From positions 3,020,001 to 3,084,000 of the forward strand of contig NC_011026.1 of assembly GCF_000020525.1 (NCBI RefSeq): a stretch of 64,000 bases of DNA, given 5' to 3'. The notes beneath the pieces are model-generated. The model was not told the DNA's origin. It searched no databases and saw only the letters and a program-made list of their open reading frames with translations. This document shows, piece after piece, positions 7,576 to 17,068 of this stretch; the stretch's first letter is position 1; each line of letters starts with the position of its first letter. The translations under genes and the position numbers were made by a program. The stretch comes from Chloroherpeton thalassium ATCC 35110. GTDB lineage: Bacteria; Bacteroidota; Chlorobiia; Chlorobiales; Chloroherpetonaceae.

Positions 7576-9972
7576 TTATACTTTATCAACCAGTCTTTCA
7601 ATAATCTTAGTCAAGAAACCTTGCTTCACATTTTTATTTTTTCCTTTTGGCTCATAATAATAATTATAATACCTATAATATTTATAATATGAACCATATG
7701 AATTATTAAAATCAAAGCTATTTAATACAAATCCTATTATTTTAGCATTTACTTTGCGAATGGCATCAATCGATCGTTTTGCTAATTCTATTTGTGTTTG
7801 ACCAGAAAGTAATACAAGAATCATACCATCTGCCACCTTAGCAAGCACTTGCGGATCTGTTACAGCTATAATAGGCGGGCTATCCAATAATACAATATCA
7901 TAACGCTCCCTAAACAACTGCAGCATATCTTTCATACGCTGAGTACCGATTAACTCAGAAGGGTTTGGCGGAATGGTCCCTGATGTAATAATATCCAAGT
8001 TTTGAATTGGAGAATTTCTTACAATATCATCAATTTGAGCTCTTCCAACCAAGTAGTTTGTAATACCAGGTTCCTTATTATAACCAAAAATAGAATGAAT
8101 AATAGGTCGTCTTAAATCAGTATCAATTAAGAGAACTTTTTGTCCACCCTGAGCAATGGTAATTGCCAAATTTGATATAGTAGTAGACTTTCCTTCTTTC
8201 GGTGACGAACTTGTTATAATATAAATAAGTCCCTGCTTTTTACTTCCATTAAAATCATGAACACCAGAGAAAAGAATATTTGTCCGTAAAGTTCTATAGG
8301 CTTCAGACACTGAGCTTTTCGGATCAAAATGCGTCACCAAATGAGAGGCTATCTTTTTATACTCAGCATCAGGTCCTTCAATTACTTTGACACTTGCCCC
8401 TGACTTATCCCGAACATCATCATCAAACGATTCCATCATCGGAATAGTAGCGAGAAGCGGACCCAAACGCTCTGCCTGTTCAGGAGTGTATACTGTTTTA
8501 TCTAAAAATTGAATTAGCATTACAATACCAACGCCAAAAGTCAGTCCGATAACAACCCCAACTAAAATATTTGCTTTTCGATTAGGTGCGATTGGCGCAC
8601 CCGGCGTGATCGCCCAATCGATCACTTCAACCATCTTAGGAACTTGCTCTTCGGCAATTAACGCCTCTTGGTATTTTTTTTCAAGAAGAAGGTAAAGCTC
8701 TTGCGCACTTTTTGTTTTACGTTCGAGACGCCCAAACTCAACATTAACACCTGGCGACTTTAAAAATGCCTTATCATATTCTTCAGCAAGCTTCTTATAT
8801 GCCTCAAATTTTGATTTTTGCTCTATTAACTCGAGCTCCGTATTCAGCTTGTTTTTGAACAATTCTTGATAAGCTTCTGAAGCATTCACATTTGATAGCC
8901 CTTGCTTAACCTGACGCTCAAAAGATTGTTGAAGGCGTTTTTTATACGATTCGATTTTGTCATTATACTCCTGCAGTCGTTCTTGGACATTCACATTGTA
9001 TCGACTTGCAGGGTCTGTTAAAATCTTATCCCGTTCAACTTCCAGCTTAGCAATTTCTTCTTGAAATAGCTTTGTATATGGGTCAATGGTCGCTTGAACC
9101 GCCGAATTCGAAAGCTTTGGGGTCATTGCTCGAATTTCTTGCTCATAAGCTTTCAGAGACGACTGCAACATTTTAACCATGACCTCAGCTTCTTCCGCTG
9201 ACGACATCGCCAAAGAATAACGTTGGATCATACGCCGCCCTTCTTCATCCAACGATATCACCCGATTATCTTCCATGAAACGCCTTAAACGCTCTTCACT
9301 TTCATATAACAGTCTTCTTTTTTGAGCCAGCTGATCCTCCAAAAATTGCCGAACCGAACGAGCCGTGTTTCTTGTATATTTCATGCTGCGCTCTTCATAG
9401 CTTTCTGCAATTGCTTTCGAGACAACGGCTGCTTCTTCTGGATCGTGAGAGCGAAACTTAATTAATAACAAATCGGCTTTATCTACTTGCTCAACGCTTA
9501 CAGCACCCATAATCCTGGCTGCAATCACATCAACTCTTGCGATTTTAGCGCTACCTGCACCTTTAATAATATCAAGCGTGTCTGTTTTTCTAATGGGATC
9601 TCGATAAATAATTTGCAACAACTTGTACGCGACTTGTTCAGCTAACGTGCGGCTCTTTAAAATCTCAATTTCATTAGCAAGATTTCTTCTATCCGTTACT
9701 GAAAAATTAACAATAACTGAAGATTGCCTCGTATTATCACGAACTAAAACACTTGTAATACCTTCATAAATATCTTTTTGCCTAAAACTATATATAACAG
9801 AAATCAAAACGGTCGCAACAAACGTGATTAAAATAACCCACTTACCTCGACTTAATGCTCGTAAATAATTAAAAATGAGGACGCTAATATCTTCTTCTTC
9901 CACCTGAAACGGCATCGTTTTAGATTTTGAATAATAACTTCCATCCTTCATATTTCCATTAAAAGATGACAT
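7576..9972 (-). CDS. wzc: Polysaccharide co-polymerase and BY-type tyrosine kinase (Wzc-like)
   Basis: A 798-residue inner-membrane protein. It has an N-terminal Wzz-type domain with a membrane segment near residues 40-60, a long coiled-coil periplasmic region (about 180-430), a second membrane segment near 475-495, and a cytoplasmic BY-kinase domain with Walker A SSPKEGKST (about 590) and the A' region LLIDTDLRRP. The C-terminus has a dense tyrosine cluster (YYKYYRYYNYYY, about 760-775), the autophosphorylation site of this family. It sets chain length and controls assembly of exported polysaccharide. It is upstream of the beta-helix lipoprotein and ABC exporter genes. Confidence 0.92.
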   Translation of the reverse strand: MSSFNGNMKDGSYYSKSKTMPFQVEEEDISVLIFNYLRALSRGKWVILITFVATVLISVIYSFRQKDIYEGITSVLVRDNTRQSSVIVNFSVTDRRNLANEIEILKSRTLAEQVAYKLLQIIYRDPIRKTDTLDIIKGAGSAKIARVDVIAARIMGAVSVEQVDKADLLLIKFRSHDPEEAAVVSKAIAESYEERSMKYTRNTARSVRQFLEDQLAQKRRLLYESEERLRRFMEDNRVISLDEEGRRMIQRYSLAMSSAEEAEVMVKMLQSSLKAYEQEIRAMTPKLSNSAVQATIDPYTKLFQEEIAKLEVERDKILTDPASRYNVNVQERLQEYNDKIESYKKRLQQSFERQVKQGLSNVNASEAYQELFKNKLNTELELIEQKSKFEAYKKLAEEYDKAFLKSPGVNVEFGRLERKTKSAQELYLLLEKKYQEALIAEEQVPKMVEVIDWAITPGAPIAPNRKANILVGVVIGLTFGVGIVMLIQFLDKTVYTPEQAERLGPLLATIPMMESFDDDVRDKSGASVKVIEGPDAEYKKIASHLVTHFDPKSSVSEAYRTLRTNILFSGVHDFNGSKKQGLIYIITSSSPKEGKSTTISNLAITIAQGGQKVLLIDTDLRRPIIHSIFGYNKEPGITNYLVGRAQIDDIVRNSPIQNLDIITSGTIPPNPSELIGTQRMKDMLQLFRERYDIVLLDSPPIIAVTDPQVLAKVADGMILVLLSGQTQIELAKRSIDAIRKVNAKIIGFVLNSFDFNNSYGSYYKYYRYYNYYYEPKGKNKNVKQGFLTKIIERLVDKV

Positions 9973-10052
9973 TTATAATACTTCTAAAGATTTAACCGCT
10001 TCTTTATTGATGCGAAATTTCAAAACAGCCTTTCTACAAAACATGTATTCCT

Positions 10053-11129
10053 TTAAAGAATTATATTATTTACTGTTGTTTGATTAGTATTTTTAATTGC
10101 TTTTTTCTCACTCAGTGAAAAATAACTTTGCCATATGATACTTAAGATTCCGAACACCCCTGAAGTGAATAGTGAAATTGCAAACGTTAACAATGCAAAT
10201 GCTGATGCTTCTGGTAAAAGCACGCCAAATAAGTCACTTAAAATTGTTTGGCAAATATACTGATAAGTTCCCGCGCCAGCAGGGGTTACAAATTGCCCAA
10301 AAGCAGAAATACTCATGGTCGCCATCGCCTCCATAAACCCTAATCCATAGTGCTTATCAAAACCCATGGCAAACATGGGCAATAATGTACCCAACAAATA
10401 AATAAACCATATTACAAACGACGAAATAATTATTTCAAAATACTTTGCCGGCTGTTTTAGCGCACCAGAACCCTCTATGAAAGATTTTACTATTTCAGAA
10501 GCTTTTGATGCTGCTTTTGTTGAAATTTTAGAAACACGCTTTTCGATCATGGTTGCTATTTGCTGAGGGTAAAGTGACAATGCTGCAAAAAATATTAGAA
10601 GCAGGATTGTCATCAATAGCATTAAATAAGACATCATTTCCAAAGGCATTCGAATGCCCAAAAAATCAATATCGCCAAAAACGGCGTTTATCTTATGACG
10701 AAATGCGAAACTTGATATCGCAAGCAACATGGCAAACACCAGCGTATCCAAAATACGTTCTATAACTACAGAGGCTAATACTTTTTTAACATCAATTTTT
10801 TCGTACTTCGACAAGTTTACCGCTTTGGAAATCTCTCCTACGCGTGGGAGAATCATATTGACTGCATAACCAATCATCGTCGAATTATAGAGATGCAGCA
10901 AGCTCATTTTTTCTTTCACCGTCGAAAGCAAAAGTCCCCAGCGCCACGCACGAAGGATATTACTGACGACAATGGCAATCACCACCGCAATAATCAGGGT
11001 TAAATCAACCCCTGAAATGGTTTTTAAAAGTCGCTTAAAATCTTCGACCGTAAAATCTTTGAAAGCAAGCCAGAAAAACAAAACGGCCAAAGAGAAGGAC
11101 AGCAAATATTTTACCGCTTTTTTTATCAC
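10053..11129 (-). CDS. Flippase-like integral membrane protein (LPG synthase TM / UPF0104 family)
   Basis: A 358-residue protein with about eight hydrophobic segments and the family features LRAWRWGLLL in the first third, LPRVGEISKA and VVIERILDTL in the middle, and FGQFVTPAGAGTYQ late in the protein. These match the lysylphosphatidylglycerol-synthetase transmembrane domain family, which in polysaccharide loci usually occurs without the synthase domain. The function of such stand-alone proteins is not settled; lipid or lipid-linked sugar translocation is a common suggestion. It starts at GTG, 5 bases after the stop of the upstream glycosyltransferase gene. Confidence 0.75.
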   Translation of the reverse strand: MIKKAVKYLLSFSLAVLFFWLAFKDFTVEDFKRLLKTISGVDLTLIIAVVIAIVVSNILRAWRWGLLLSTVKEKMSLLHLYNSTMIGYAVNMILPRVGEISKAVNLSKYEKIDVKKVLASVVIERILDTLVFAMLLAISSFAFRHKINAVFGDIDFLGIRMPLEMMSYLMLLMTILLLIFFAALSLYPQQIATMIEKRVSKISTKAASKASEIVKSFIEGSGALKQPAKYFEIIISSFVIWFIYLLGTLLPMFAMGFDKHYGLGFMEAMATMSISAFGQFVTPAGAGTYQYICQTILSDLFGVLLPEASAFALLTFAISLFTSGVFGILSIIWQSYFSLSEKKAIKNTNQTTVNNIIL

Positions 11130-11134
11130 TGCGT

Positions 11135-12163
11135 TTAGCCAAATATTACTTTTTTAATAACAGTGAAAGTCTCAACCTTATTGAAAATTTCACCATCGGA
11201 TTTGACTCGTAGTTTTTGAGTCATCACCCTTTTTCTCCAAACATTTCCTAAATTTTGAATATTCCAAAGCAAGGCACGAAGCACTGTCCAAGAATACTCG
11301 CTGCCGTATTTTTTATAATAAAACAGCGTGGAAACCAGTTCAAGGAACATTCGCATAGGCAAGATCCATAATAATCGACCAAAAGCTCGGTTTTTAATAA
11401 TCATCATTAAATTATTTCGATGATTCAAATAAACCTTTTTAGGAGAGCCTTCCTTGAGCGTAGCACCACCATAATGATAAACAATAGCTTTCGGTTCAGA
11501 ATACACTTCATAGCCATGAAGCAACAAGCGCCAGCACAAATCGATCTCTTCCATGTGTGCGAAAAAATCATCATCAAAAAGGCCGACTTGCTCTAAAGCG
11601 GCTCTTCGTGCAAACATAGCCGTGCCGGAAGCCCAAAAAATCGGATATGGTACATCATACTGCCCCATATCTTTTTCCAAAGTGCCAAAAACTCTACCCA
11701 TTGCGTAAGGATATCCTAACCCATCAATCAAGCCACCTGCCGCACCGGCATAATCAAAAACTCGTTCGCCTTTATTGCGCGCTTGGATGGATAAAATTTT
11801 TGGCTGAAGTGCAGCTATTTTTTCATGCTGTTCCGCATGACCGACCAGCTGTTCTATCCAATCCGGCTCATGCTCTGTGTCATTATTTAAAAAAACAACA
11901 TATTTTCCATCCGTCAACTTAAAGCCATAATTACAACCTCCAGCATAACCCAAATTTTCTGCTGAGGTAAGAATATTTGCCCACGGATATTTTTCCTTGG
12001 CGCACGTCATGCTCCCATCAGTTGTACCATTGTCTACAAGTGAAACGTGGACATTCGGGTAAGTTTGCATTTCCAAAGATGCCAAGCAGCCATCTAAAAT
12101 CTGCCAACCGTTATAATGAGGTATAATGATATCAACCTTTGGCTTCTGGATGGATTTTATCAC
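11135..12163 (-). CDS. Family 2 glycosyltransferase (rhamnosyltransferase-like)
   Basis: A 342-residue GT-A fold enzyme. It begins KVDIIIPHYNGWQILDGCL and has VDNGTTDGS, the nucleotide-sugar DxD-type segment VVFLNNDTEHE at about residue 90-100 and a second acidic motif EEIDLCWRL near 205-215. This arrangement is typical of WbbL-like GT2 enzymes that transfer a sugar to a lipid-linked glycan. It starts at GTG and is followed at 5 bases by the flippase-like gene, so the two are likely co-transcribed. The donor sugar cannot be told from sequence alone. Confidence 0.88.
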   Translation of the reverse strand: MIKSIQKPKVDIIIPHYNGWQILDGCLASLEMQTYPNVHVSLVDNGTTDGSMTCAKEKYPWANILTSAENLGYAGGCNYGFKLTDGKYVVFLNNDTEHEPDWIEQLVGHAEQHEKIAALQPKILSIQARNKGERVFDYAGAAGGLIDGLGYPYAMGRVFGTLEKDMGQYDVPYPIFWASGTAMFARRAALEQVGLFDDDFFAHMEEIDLCWRLLLHGYEVYSEPKAIVYHYGGATLKEGSPKKVYLNHRNNLMMIIKNRAFGRLLWILPMRMFLELVSTLFYYKKYGSEYSWTVLRALLWNIQNLGNVWRKRVMTQKLRVKSDGEIFNKVETFTVIKKVIFG

Positions 12164-12216
12164 AAATACTCCAAATTACCTTGAGCTATGCACTGAGCGG
12201 TGAATATATAAAAACT

Positions 12217-13044
12217 TTAATTTTTGGCTAATGCCCCCGAACAAACGTCTTTCCAAAACGCGTCACATGAAACGGCAACGGCTTGCGGCGTTTTCGCATC
12301 TGCAATGGCTTTTAACAGCGCCGAGCCAATCACCACTCCATCTGATTGTGGCAAGATGTTTTTAACATGTTCGGCGGAACTAATGCCAAATCCAACAATA
12401 AATTTCTTGCTTGTATTATTCCTAACTCTTTTAAAATAATCGCTTAACGCGCTTGAACTACTTCCTAACTGCAATTTGCCAGTGCCCGTAGTTGCATTGA
12501 CGGAAACACAATAGGAAAAATGCGTTGAAAGCTGATCGATTTCTTGAATGCGCGCTGTGCTTGTCACAGGAGAAATTAAAAACGTCAGTGCCAGCTGATT
12601 TTGCTTACATTTTTCCAAAAATTCATGCGATTCTTCAGGTGGCAAATCAGGAACAATGAATCCGTCCACGCCAGCCGCGACTGCATCCGCCAAAAATTTA
12701 TCAATGCCATAAGCAAACAGTGGATTGTAATATCCCATCAAAAATACAGGGATTTTTAAACCCGCACGCCGCGCTTCTATCACAAAAGTTAGGACTTGCT
12801 TTAAATTCACACCGTTTTCCAAAGCAATTTGCGCCGCTTTTTGTATGACCGGCCCATCGGCCAGCGGATCGCTATGCGGAACACCCAACTCGATCATGTT
12901 TGCGCCCGCATTTTGTAAAGCCAACATGGCCGGAACGGTAGCGCCCCGAACGGGAAACTCAGGCATCAAATAGGAAATGAGAAGCTTTTGGTTAGACTTT
13001 ATCAGGAAAGAAATTCTGCTTTTTTCGCCAGTTGTGGTACTCAT
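12217..13044 (-). CDS. trpA: Tryptophan synthase alpha subunit
   Basis: The 275-residue TIM-barrel protein cleaves indole-3-glycerol phosphate to indole and glyceraldehyde 3-phosphate, and passes indole to TrpB. The catalytic pair is present as Glu52 and Asp63 in MIELGVPHSDPLADGP, and the phosphate-binding region VGFGISS and GVVIGSAL are near the C-terminus. Length is normal for TrpA. No other trp gene is in the window, so the gene is separate from the rest of the pathway here. It is 53 bases upstream of the glycosyltransferase gene and could be transcribed with it. Confidence 0.96.
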   Translation of the reverse strand: MSTTTGEKSRISFLIKSNQKLLISYLMPEFPVRGATVPAMLALQNAGANMIELGVPHSDPLADGPVIQKAAQIALENGVNLKQVLTFVIEARRAGLKIPVFLMGYYNPLFAYGIDKFLADAVAAGVDGFIVPDLPPEESHEFLEKCKQNQLALTFLISPVTSTARIQEIDQLSTHFSYCVSVNATTGTGKLQLGSSSSALSDYFKRVRNNTSKKFIVGFGISSAEHVKNILPQSDGVVIGSALLKAIADAKTPQAVAVSCDAFWKDVCSGALAKN

Positions 13045-13094
13045 TCAAAAATCAAGTTATGTTTTTGCCGGGGCAAAGATACAAAATCTTCGGG

Positions 13095-13949
13095 TTATTC
13101 AAGAAGCGATATTTTTCCAACCGCTATGGAAAGAATCCCGGTAAGCATGGCAATTTTCAGGATCGTGTTCATTTTGTAGAAATTCTGCTTTGTCTGCTCG
13201 CGCCACGAACGAACAACCACATACAAAACAATCGTGTTTGTAAATAACATAATAGAAATCACATACAGCAAGCCATATTCTCCTGTAAGATATGGCCAAA
13301 TGGAAAGTCCTATCAGCACAACATAAACTGTCGAGACTAAACTCAGCGTTTTTTTTGTTCCCAACTGAATCGCTAAAGTTCGCGCACCTGCTGATTTATC
13401 GCCCTCGACATCTTCAAGATCCTTAAGAACTTCTCTGCCAAAATTAAATAGAAAACTAAAAATAATGGGAAACACGATGCCCTCCAACTTGCCGTATGCC
13501 ATGGCGCCATATACAAAAGCAAGGCTAATGATCGTGCAAACCACAAGATTACCAATTAATACCTGGCGCTTGAAAAACAAACTATAAACGAACAGAATTA
13601 AAATCGATGCGCCCGCAATTGCAACCGCTTCTTTTGAAATCAACCACGCCAGCAGAAACCCGACCAAGTTTAGCCAAACCCAAAACCACTTTGCCGCATT
13701 TATGGACAGCGCACCCGTAATCAGAGGACGATTGGGCTTGTTGATTTTGTCAATTTCAACATCCTGAATATCATTGATGACATTGCCCGCACCGCCAATC
13801 AACGTACCAGAAATAGCTGCCAGATAAACTTTTATATGAAAAAACGCATCAAATCCCCCTACCATAATTCCCCCCAACGAAATCGCCATAAAAAACAGCA
13901 CGATATTCGATGGCCTAACAATTTCTATAAATGGCTTTATTCGGTTCAT
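13095..13949 (-). CDS. UbiA-family prenyltransferase (DGGGP synthase-like)
   Basis: I chose the ATG at 13949 (284 residues, MNRIKPFIEIVRP) over a TTG 15 codons upstream because family members start here. It is an intramembrane enzyme with about eight hydrophobic segments and both aspartate-rich motifs: NDIQDVEID (about 59-67) and DLEDVEGDK (about 177-185). These bind Mg-diphosphate of the prenyl donor. The second motif and overall look resemble geranylgeranylglycerol-phosphate geranylgeranyltransferases known from Bacteroidetes and archaea; chlorophyll synthase or MenA are alternatives. Given the phylum, a role in pigment or quinone synthesis should not be excluded. It lies 50 bases upstream of trpA. 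Confidence 0.75.
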   Translation of the reverse strand: MNRIKPFIEIVRPSNIVLFFMAISLGGIMVGGFDAFFHIKVYLAAISGTLIGGAGNVINDIQDVEIDKINKPNRPLITGALSINAAKWFWVWLNLVGFLLAWLISKEAVAIAGASILILFVYSLFFKRQVLIGNLVVCTIISLAFVYGAMAYGKLEGIVFPIIFSFLFNFGREVLKDLEDVEGDKSAGARTLAIQLGTKKTLSLVSTVYVVLIGLSIWPYLTGEYGLLYVISIMLFTNTIVLYVVVRSWREQTKQNFYKMNTILKIAMLTGILSIAVGKISLLE

Positions 13950-14035
13950 GGAAGGGCATTGAAATTGAAGAGAGATTTTGTGATGCAATATCAAATTAAA
14001 ATGCGATAACTTAGCCAGAGAGAAGCTTGCGGAAT

Positions 14036-14920
14036 TCAGCTATTCACCAAAAACCGCAGTAGCTCGCTAACCACCTGATCAGCCGCTTCTTGTTTGACAC
14101 GTGTACTGCCAACGGCGCGATGACCACCGCCACCATATTTTTTCAGCAGTTCACCAACATTGATGTTCGCCGTTTTGTTGAAAATATTATACCCGACGCC
14201 GATTGCAACCATTCCTGGGCGCTCTTGATCGTTGACGATTTTTAAAGAGAGATTCGTAGCAGACTGAAATGCATAAATAAAATATCGATTTCCGTTCGGA
14301 ACTTTATCATAATGGCGCAAATCTGTAATGAGCACGTTTTTTTCAACCCGAGAATTTTCCTTCACCAGAACTTTATACACTTCATTTTCCACTTTGAACT
14401 GTTCGCATCGGGCAAATACTTCAGGCTCATTCATCACGTCACTAATTGACTGGCTACTGAGTAACTCAACTAACTTCAGCCAGTAGGATTTATCTTCATG
14501 CACCTTGCCATCAATAGTCATGGAAAGCAGCAAATAATCTGTGGGCTCCATAACTTCTGCGTAAGTCAGTTCCGCCGCATCAATTTTATCAGCCGCCGCC
14601 ACTAACTGGGCATAATTATTTAGCTGGGGAAAATTTGGAAGGTAATGGTCAAACACGACCCGAGCTGCGCTTGGAGCAGGCTTAAACGCCCCTGAGAACG
14701 CCTTTGGCCGAACGTTTGCGATATGATGATCAAACCACATGGCGCAGCGCGTATCATAAGGTAGATTTATCAAAATATCATTTTCAAAAACATCCACCTC
14801 GCCATCTTGAACAAATTTCGGCTCTGAAAAACGAACTGCGTCAATATCTTCAACCTGTTTGATAAGAACCGTGCCGACAATCCCATCTAAATCGGCACGA
14901 GTCAGAACGCTCATTTTCAT
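14036..14920 (-). CDS. DHH-family phosphoesterase
   Basis: A 294-residue protein with the N-terminal LTRADLDGIVG aspartate motif, the metal-binding DHH at 64-66 (WFDHHIANV) and the C-terminal DHHA1-type glycine-rich motif YGGGGHRAVGS (about 264-274). This is the layout of NrnA-like/exopolyphosphatase-related phosphodiesterases that cleave short oligonucleotides, pAp or cyclic-dinucleotide products. The ATG is only 3 bases after the stop of the HD-GYP response regulator gene, so the two are almost certainly in one transcript. The specific substrate is not shown by the sequence. Confidence 0.85.
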   Translation of the reverse strand: MKMSVLTRADLDGIVGTVLIKQVEDIDAVRFSEPKFVQDGEVDVFENDILINLPYDTRCAMWFDHHIANVRPKAFSGAFKPAPSAARVVFDHYLPNFPQLNNYAQLVAAADKIDAAELTYAEVMEPTDYLLLSMTIDGKVHEDKSYWLKLVELLSSQSISDVMNEPEVFARCEQFKVENEVYKVLVKENSRVEKNVLITDLRHYDKVPNGNRYFIYAFQSATNLSLKIVNDQERPGMVAIGVGYNIFNKTANINVGELLKKYGGGGHRAVGSTRVKQEAADQVVSELLRFLVNS

Positions 14921-14923
14921 AAG

Positions 14924-15940
14924 TTAGGCGTGCTCGTACTTAATTGAGTTAATTTCAGAAAGCGTTTTTTCAAATTCATTGGCAATTAACATTTCTTGAA
15001 AGACTTTCATCAGGTTCGGGTCCCATTTATTTTCCTGCGTTTCCTTGCTCATAATTTCTATCGATTCTTGTAAGGAAAAAGCTTTTTTGTATGGCCGAAC
15101 GGTGATAAGCGCATCATACAAATCAACAATGGCAATCAACCTTGCGGGCAGAGGAATGGCTGTTCCAGAAAGCTTATCAGGATAGCCTGAACCATCCCAC
15201 CGCTCCTGATGCCAGCGAATAATCGGGAGCACTGGTGTTAAGGACTTCATCGGTTTGCAAATATTTTCGCCAACTTCCGGGTGCGTTTTCATAATCTCAT
15301 ATTCTGCCTCCGTCAGTTTGCCAGGCTTGAGCAAAATAGCGTCAGGAACGCTAATTTTACCAATGTCATGAATGACGCCGCCCTTTCGCACCGCATCAAT
15401 CATGAGGTCATCCATGCCAATTTTCTTTGCAAGCTTAGCACCATATTCAGAAAGGCGCTGACAATGGCCGTTCGTATAAGGATCTCGGCCTTCAATAGCC
15501 AATGCAAGAGAAAAAATCACCGTTTCTGCATCTTCAAGCTGATCGATATAGGACTTGGTTTTCAACAATGCCCGAACTTTTGTAATCAGCTCAATTCGAT
15601 TAAATGGTTTGCCTAAAAAATCATCTACACCGATTTCCAACGCACGAACTTTATGCTCAAAATCAAATAAACCGGTTAGCATAATCGTTGGGATTAGGCG
15701 CGTATCAGCCGATTCCTTCAGCTTCGACACCATATCACAACCATTTAGCTTCGGCATCAACATATCCGTGATAATTAAATCCGGCTTTTTTTTCTCAACC
15801 GCCTCAAGTGCTTCAACACCATTGCTGGCCATTAAGACTGCATACCCTTCACTTTTGAGGGTTTCTTCAAGCAACCTGAGAATAATCTCTTGGTCATCGA
15901 CTATAAGAATTTCAGCCGCTTTTTTTTCACTACTATTCAT
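14924..15940 (-). CDS. Response regulator with HD-GYP phosphodiesterase domain (RpfG-like)
   Basis: A 338-residue two-domain protein. The receiver domain (about 10-128) has the acidic pair DD at 15-16, phospho-acceptor Asp59 in LIITDMLMP and the conserved Lys111 in GKPF. The HD-GYP domain (about 140-325) has HD at 191-192 (GGVIHDIGKI), a HEVGE-like THPEVGE and WDGSGYP at 248-254. HD-GYP proteins hydrolyse cyclic di-GMP to pGpG or GMP, so phosphorylation probably tunes c-di-GMP turnover. No sensor kinase is adjacent. It lies directly before the DHH phosphoesterase gene. Confidence 0.92.
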   Translation of the reverse strand: MNSSEKKAAEILIVDDQEIILRLLEETLKSEGYAVLMASNGVEALEAVEKKKPDLIITDMLMPKLNGCDMVSKLKESADTRLIPTIMLTGLFDFEHKVRALEIGVDDFLGKPFNRIELITKVRALLKTKSYIDQLEDAETVIFSLALAIEGRDPYTNGHCQRLSEYGAKLAKKIGMDDLMIDAVRKGGVIHDIGKISVPDAILLKPGKLTEAEYEIMKTHPEVGENICKPMKSLTPVLPIIRWHQERWDGSGYPDKLSGTAIPLPARLIAIVDLYDALITVRPYKKAFSLQESIEIMSKETQENKWDPNLMKVFQEMLIANEFEKTLSEINSIKYEHA

Positions 15941-16002
15941 ATAGCTACTCTCTCATTTGTTATTCCGAGGAGGGATTAACTCGCTTAAATGAACCTTGAT
16001 TG

Positions 16003-17031
16003 TCATTTTTTTTCTTTAGATGAACTGCTGTGCCCAGGGAAAAAGTTTGCATGTGGCTCCACGATCGTCTTCGCATTATTAATTGCTATCGCCGCTTCTG
16101 CAAACCCTGTCGCAATCAACTTTAATTTTGCTGGGTGCCAAACAATATCACCGGCTGCATAAATGCCGGTCACATTGGTGGCCATATTCACATCCACTTT
16201 AACTGCATTATTCAATATTTCAACGCCCCAATTTTTAATTGGGCCAAGATTCGTCGAAAAGCCAAGATTGCATAAAATCGCATCGACCTCCAACGTGGTT
16301 TCTTCGTTGGTTTTATTATTAAATATAACGACTTTGTGAAGTTCTTTTCCCTGAGGAGAATCTTTCCCGACAATGCTTTTTAGCTCATAAAACGTTTTGA
16401 TGTTCGCGGGTGACTTTCGCACTTTTTCCACACTATCTTCGTGTGCTGTAAATTTGTCTCGTCGATGAATTAGAGTAACTTCCGCATTCGCCATTAAGGC
16501 CATCGCCCAATCCAAAGCAGAATCTCCCCCGCCGATAATCAACACCTTTTTTCCGAAAAAGACGGTTGGGTCTTGAACAAAATAAAACAACCCATTTCCT
16601 TCCCACTTAACCGCTTCTTCCATCGGCAATTTTCGGGGAGCAAATGCCCCAACCCCAGCAGCGATTAGCACGGTCTTGCTTAAAAATTGCCGCCCGTCCT
16701 CACTAAATAATTCAAACAGCGCCCCGTTGCGATGAATTTCTGTGATTTGGGTGCTCGTTAAAATCTCTGGATGATACTGACTGGCTTGAATCGCTAAATT
16801 GGCGATCAACGCTTCTGCAACAATTTTCGGGTATCCTGCCACATCATAAATGGCTTTTTTTGGATATAGCGCGGTTAGCTGGCCGCCTATTTGTGGAAGG
16901 CTATCGACGACTCTGGCCTTCATGGTTCGCAATCCAGCATAAAAAGCAGCATACAGGCCAATCGGACCCGCTCCGATAATCGTAATGTCGGCGACTTCGT
17001 TATTTTCCTGTCTCAGTAAATCTTTCACCAA
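16003..17031 (-). CDS. Ferredoxin-NADP+ reductase (thioredoxin reductase-like type)
   Basis: A 342-residue flavoprotein with an FAD-binding IIGAGPIGLYAAF near the N-terminus, an NADPH-binding IIGGGDSALDWAMAL around 165-180, and the C-terminal GIYAAGDIVWHP FAD motif. It has no CxxC redox pair, which separates it from thioredoxin reductase and matches the TrxR-like ferredoxin-NADP reductases known from Chlorobi and Bacillus. It would reduce NADP+ with photosynthetically reduced ferredoxin. The start is uncertain: only TTG (17031) and GTG (17028) are in frame, and a strong AGGAGG lies about 30 bases upstream at 17062-17068. Confidence 0.92.
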   Translation of the reverse strand: MVKDLLRQENNEVADITIIGAGPIGLYAAFYAGLRTMKARVVDSLPQIGGQLTALYPKKAIYDVAGYPKIVAEALIANLAIQASQYHPEILTSTQITEIHRNGALFELFSEDGRQFLSKTVLIAAGVGAFAPRKLPMEEAVKWEGNGLFYFVQDPTVFFGKKVLIIGGGDSALDWAMALMANAEVTLIHRRDKFTAHEDSVEKVRKSPANIKTFYELKSIVGKDSPQGKELHKVVIFNNKTNEETTLEVDAILCNLGFSTNLGPIKNWGVEILNNAVKVDVNMATNVTGIYAAGDIVWHPAKLKLIATGFAEAAIAINNAKTIVEPHANFFPGHSSSSKEKK

Positions 17032-17061
17032 CTTCTCATTACTGATTAAATTATTAATTAT

Positions 17062-17068
17062 TCCTCCT
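17062..17068 (-). promoter_or_regulatory. Strong ribosome-binding site far from the apparent FNR start
   Basis: On the minus strand the sequence GAGGAGG lies just after an in-frame TGA (17068-17070) and about 30 bases before the first normal in-frame start (TTG at 17031). The frame stays open from it, passing ATA, ATT and AAT codons. An ATT start at 17058 would be well spaced. Either a non-standard start is used, or this site serves a tiny ORF (ATG at 17039, four codons) before the reductase. Confidence 0.4.

Noticed and set aside
16003-17031. Thioredoxin reductase
   Set aside because: The fold and FAD/NADPH motifs match, but there is no CxxC pair, so ferredoxin-NADP reductase is the better call.
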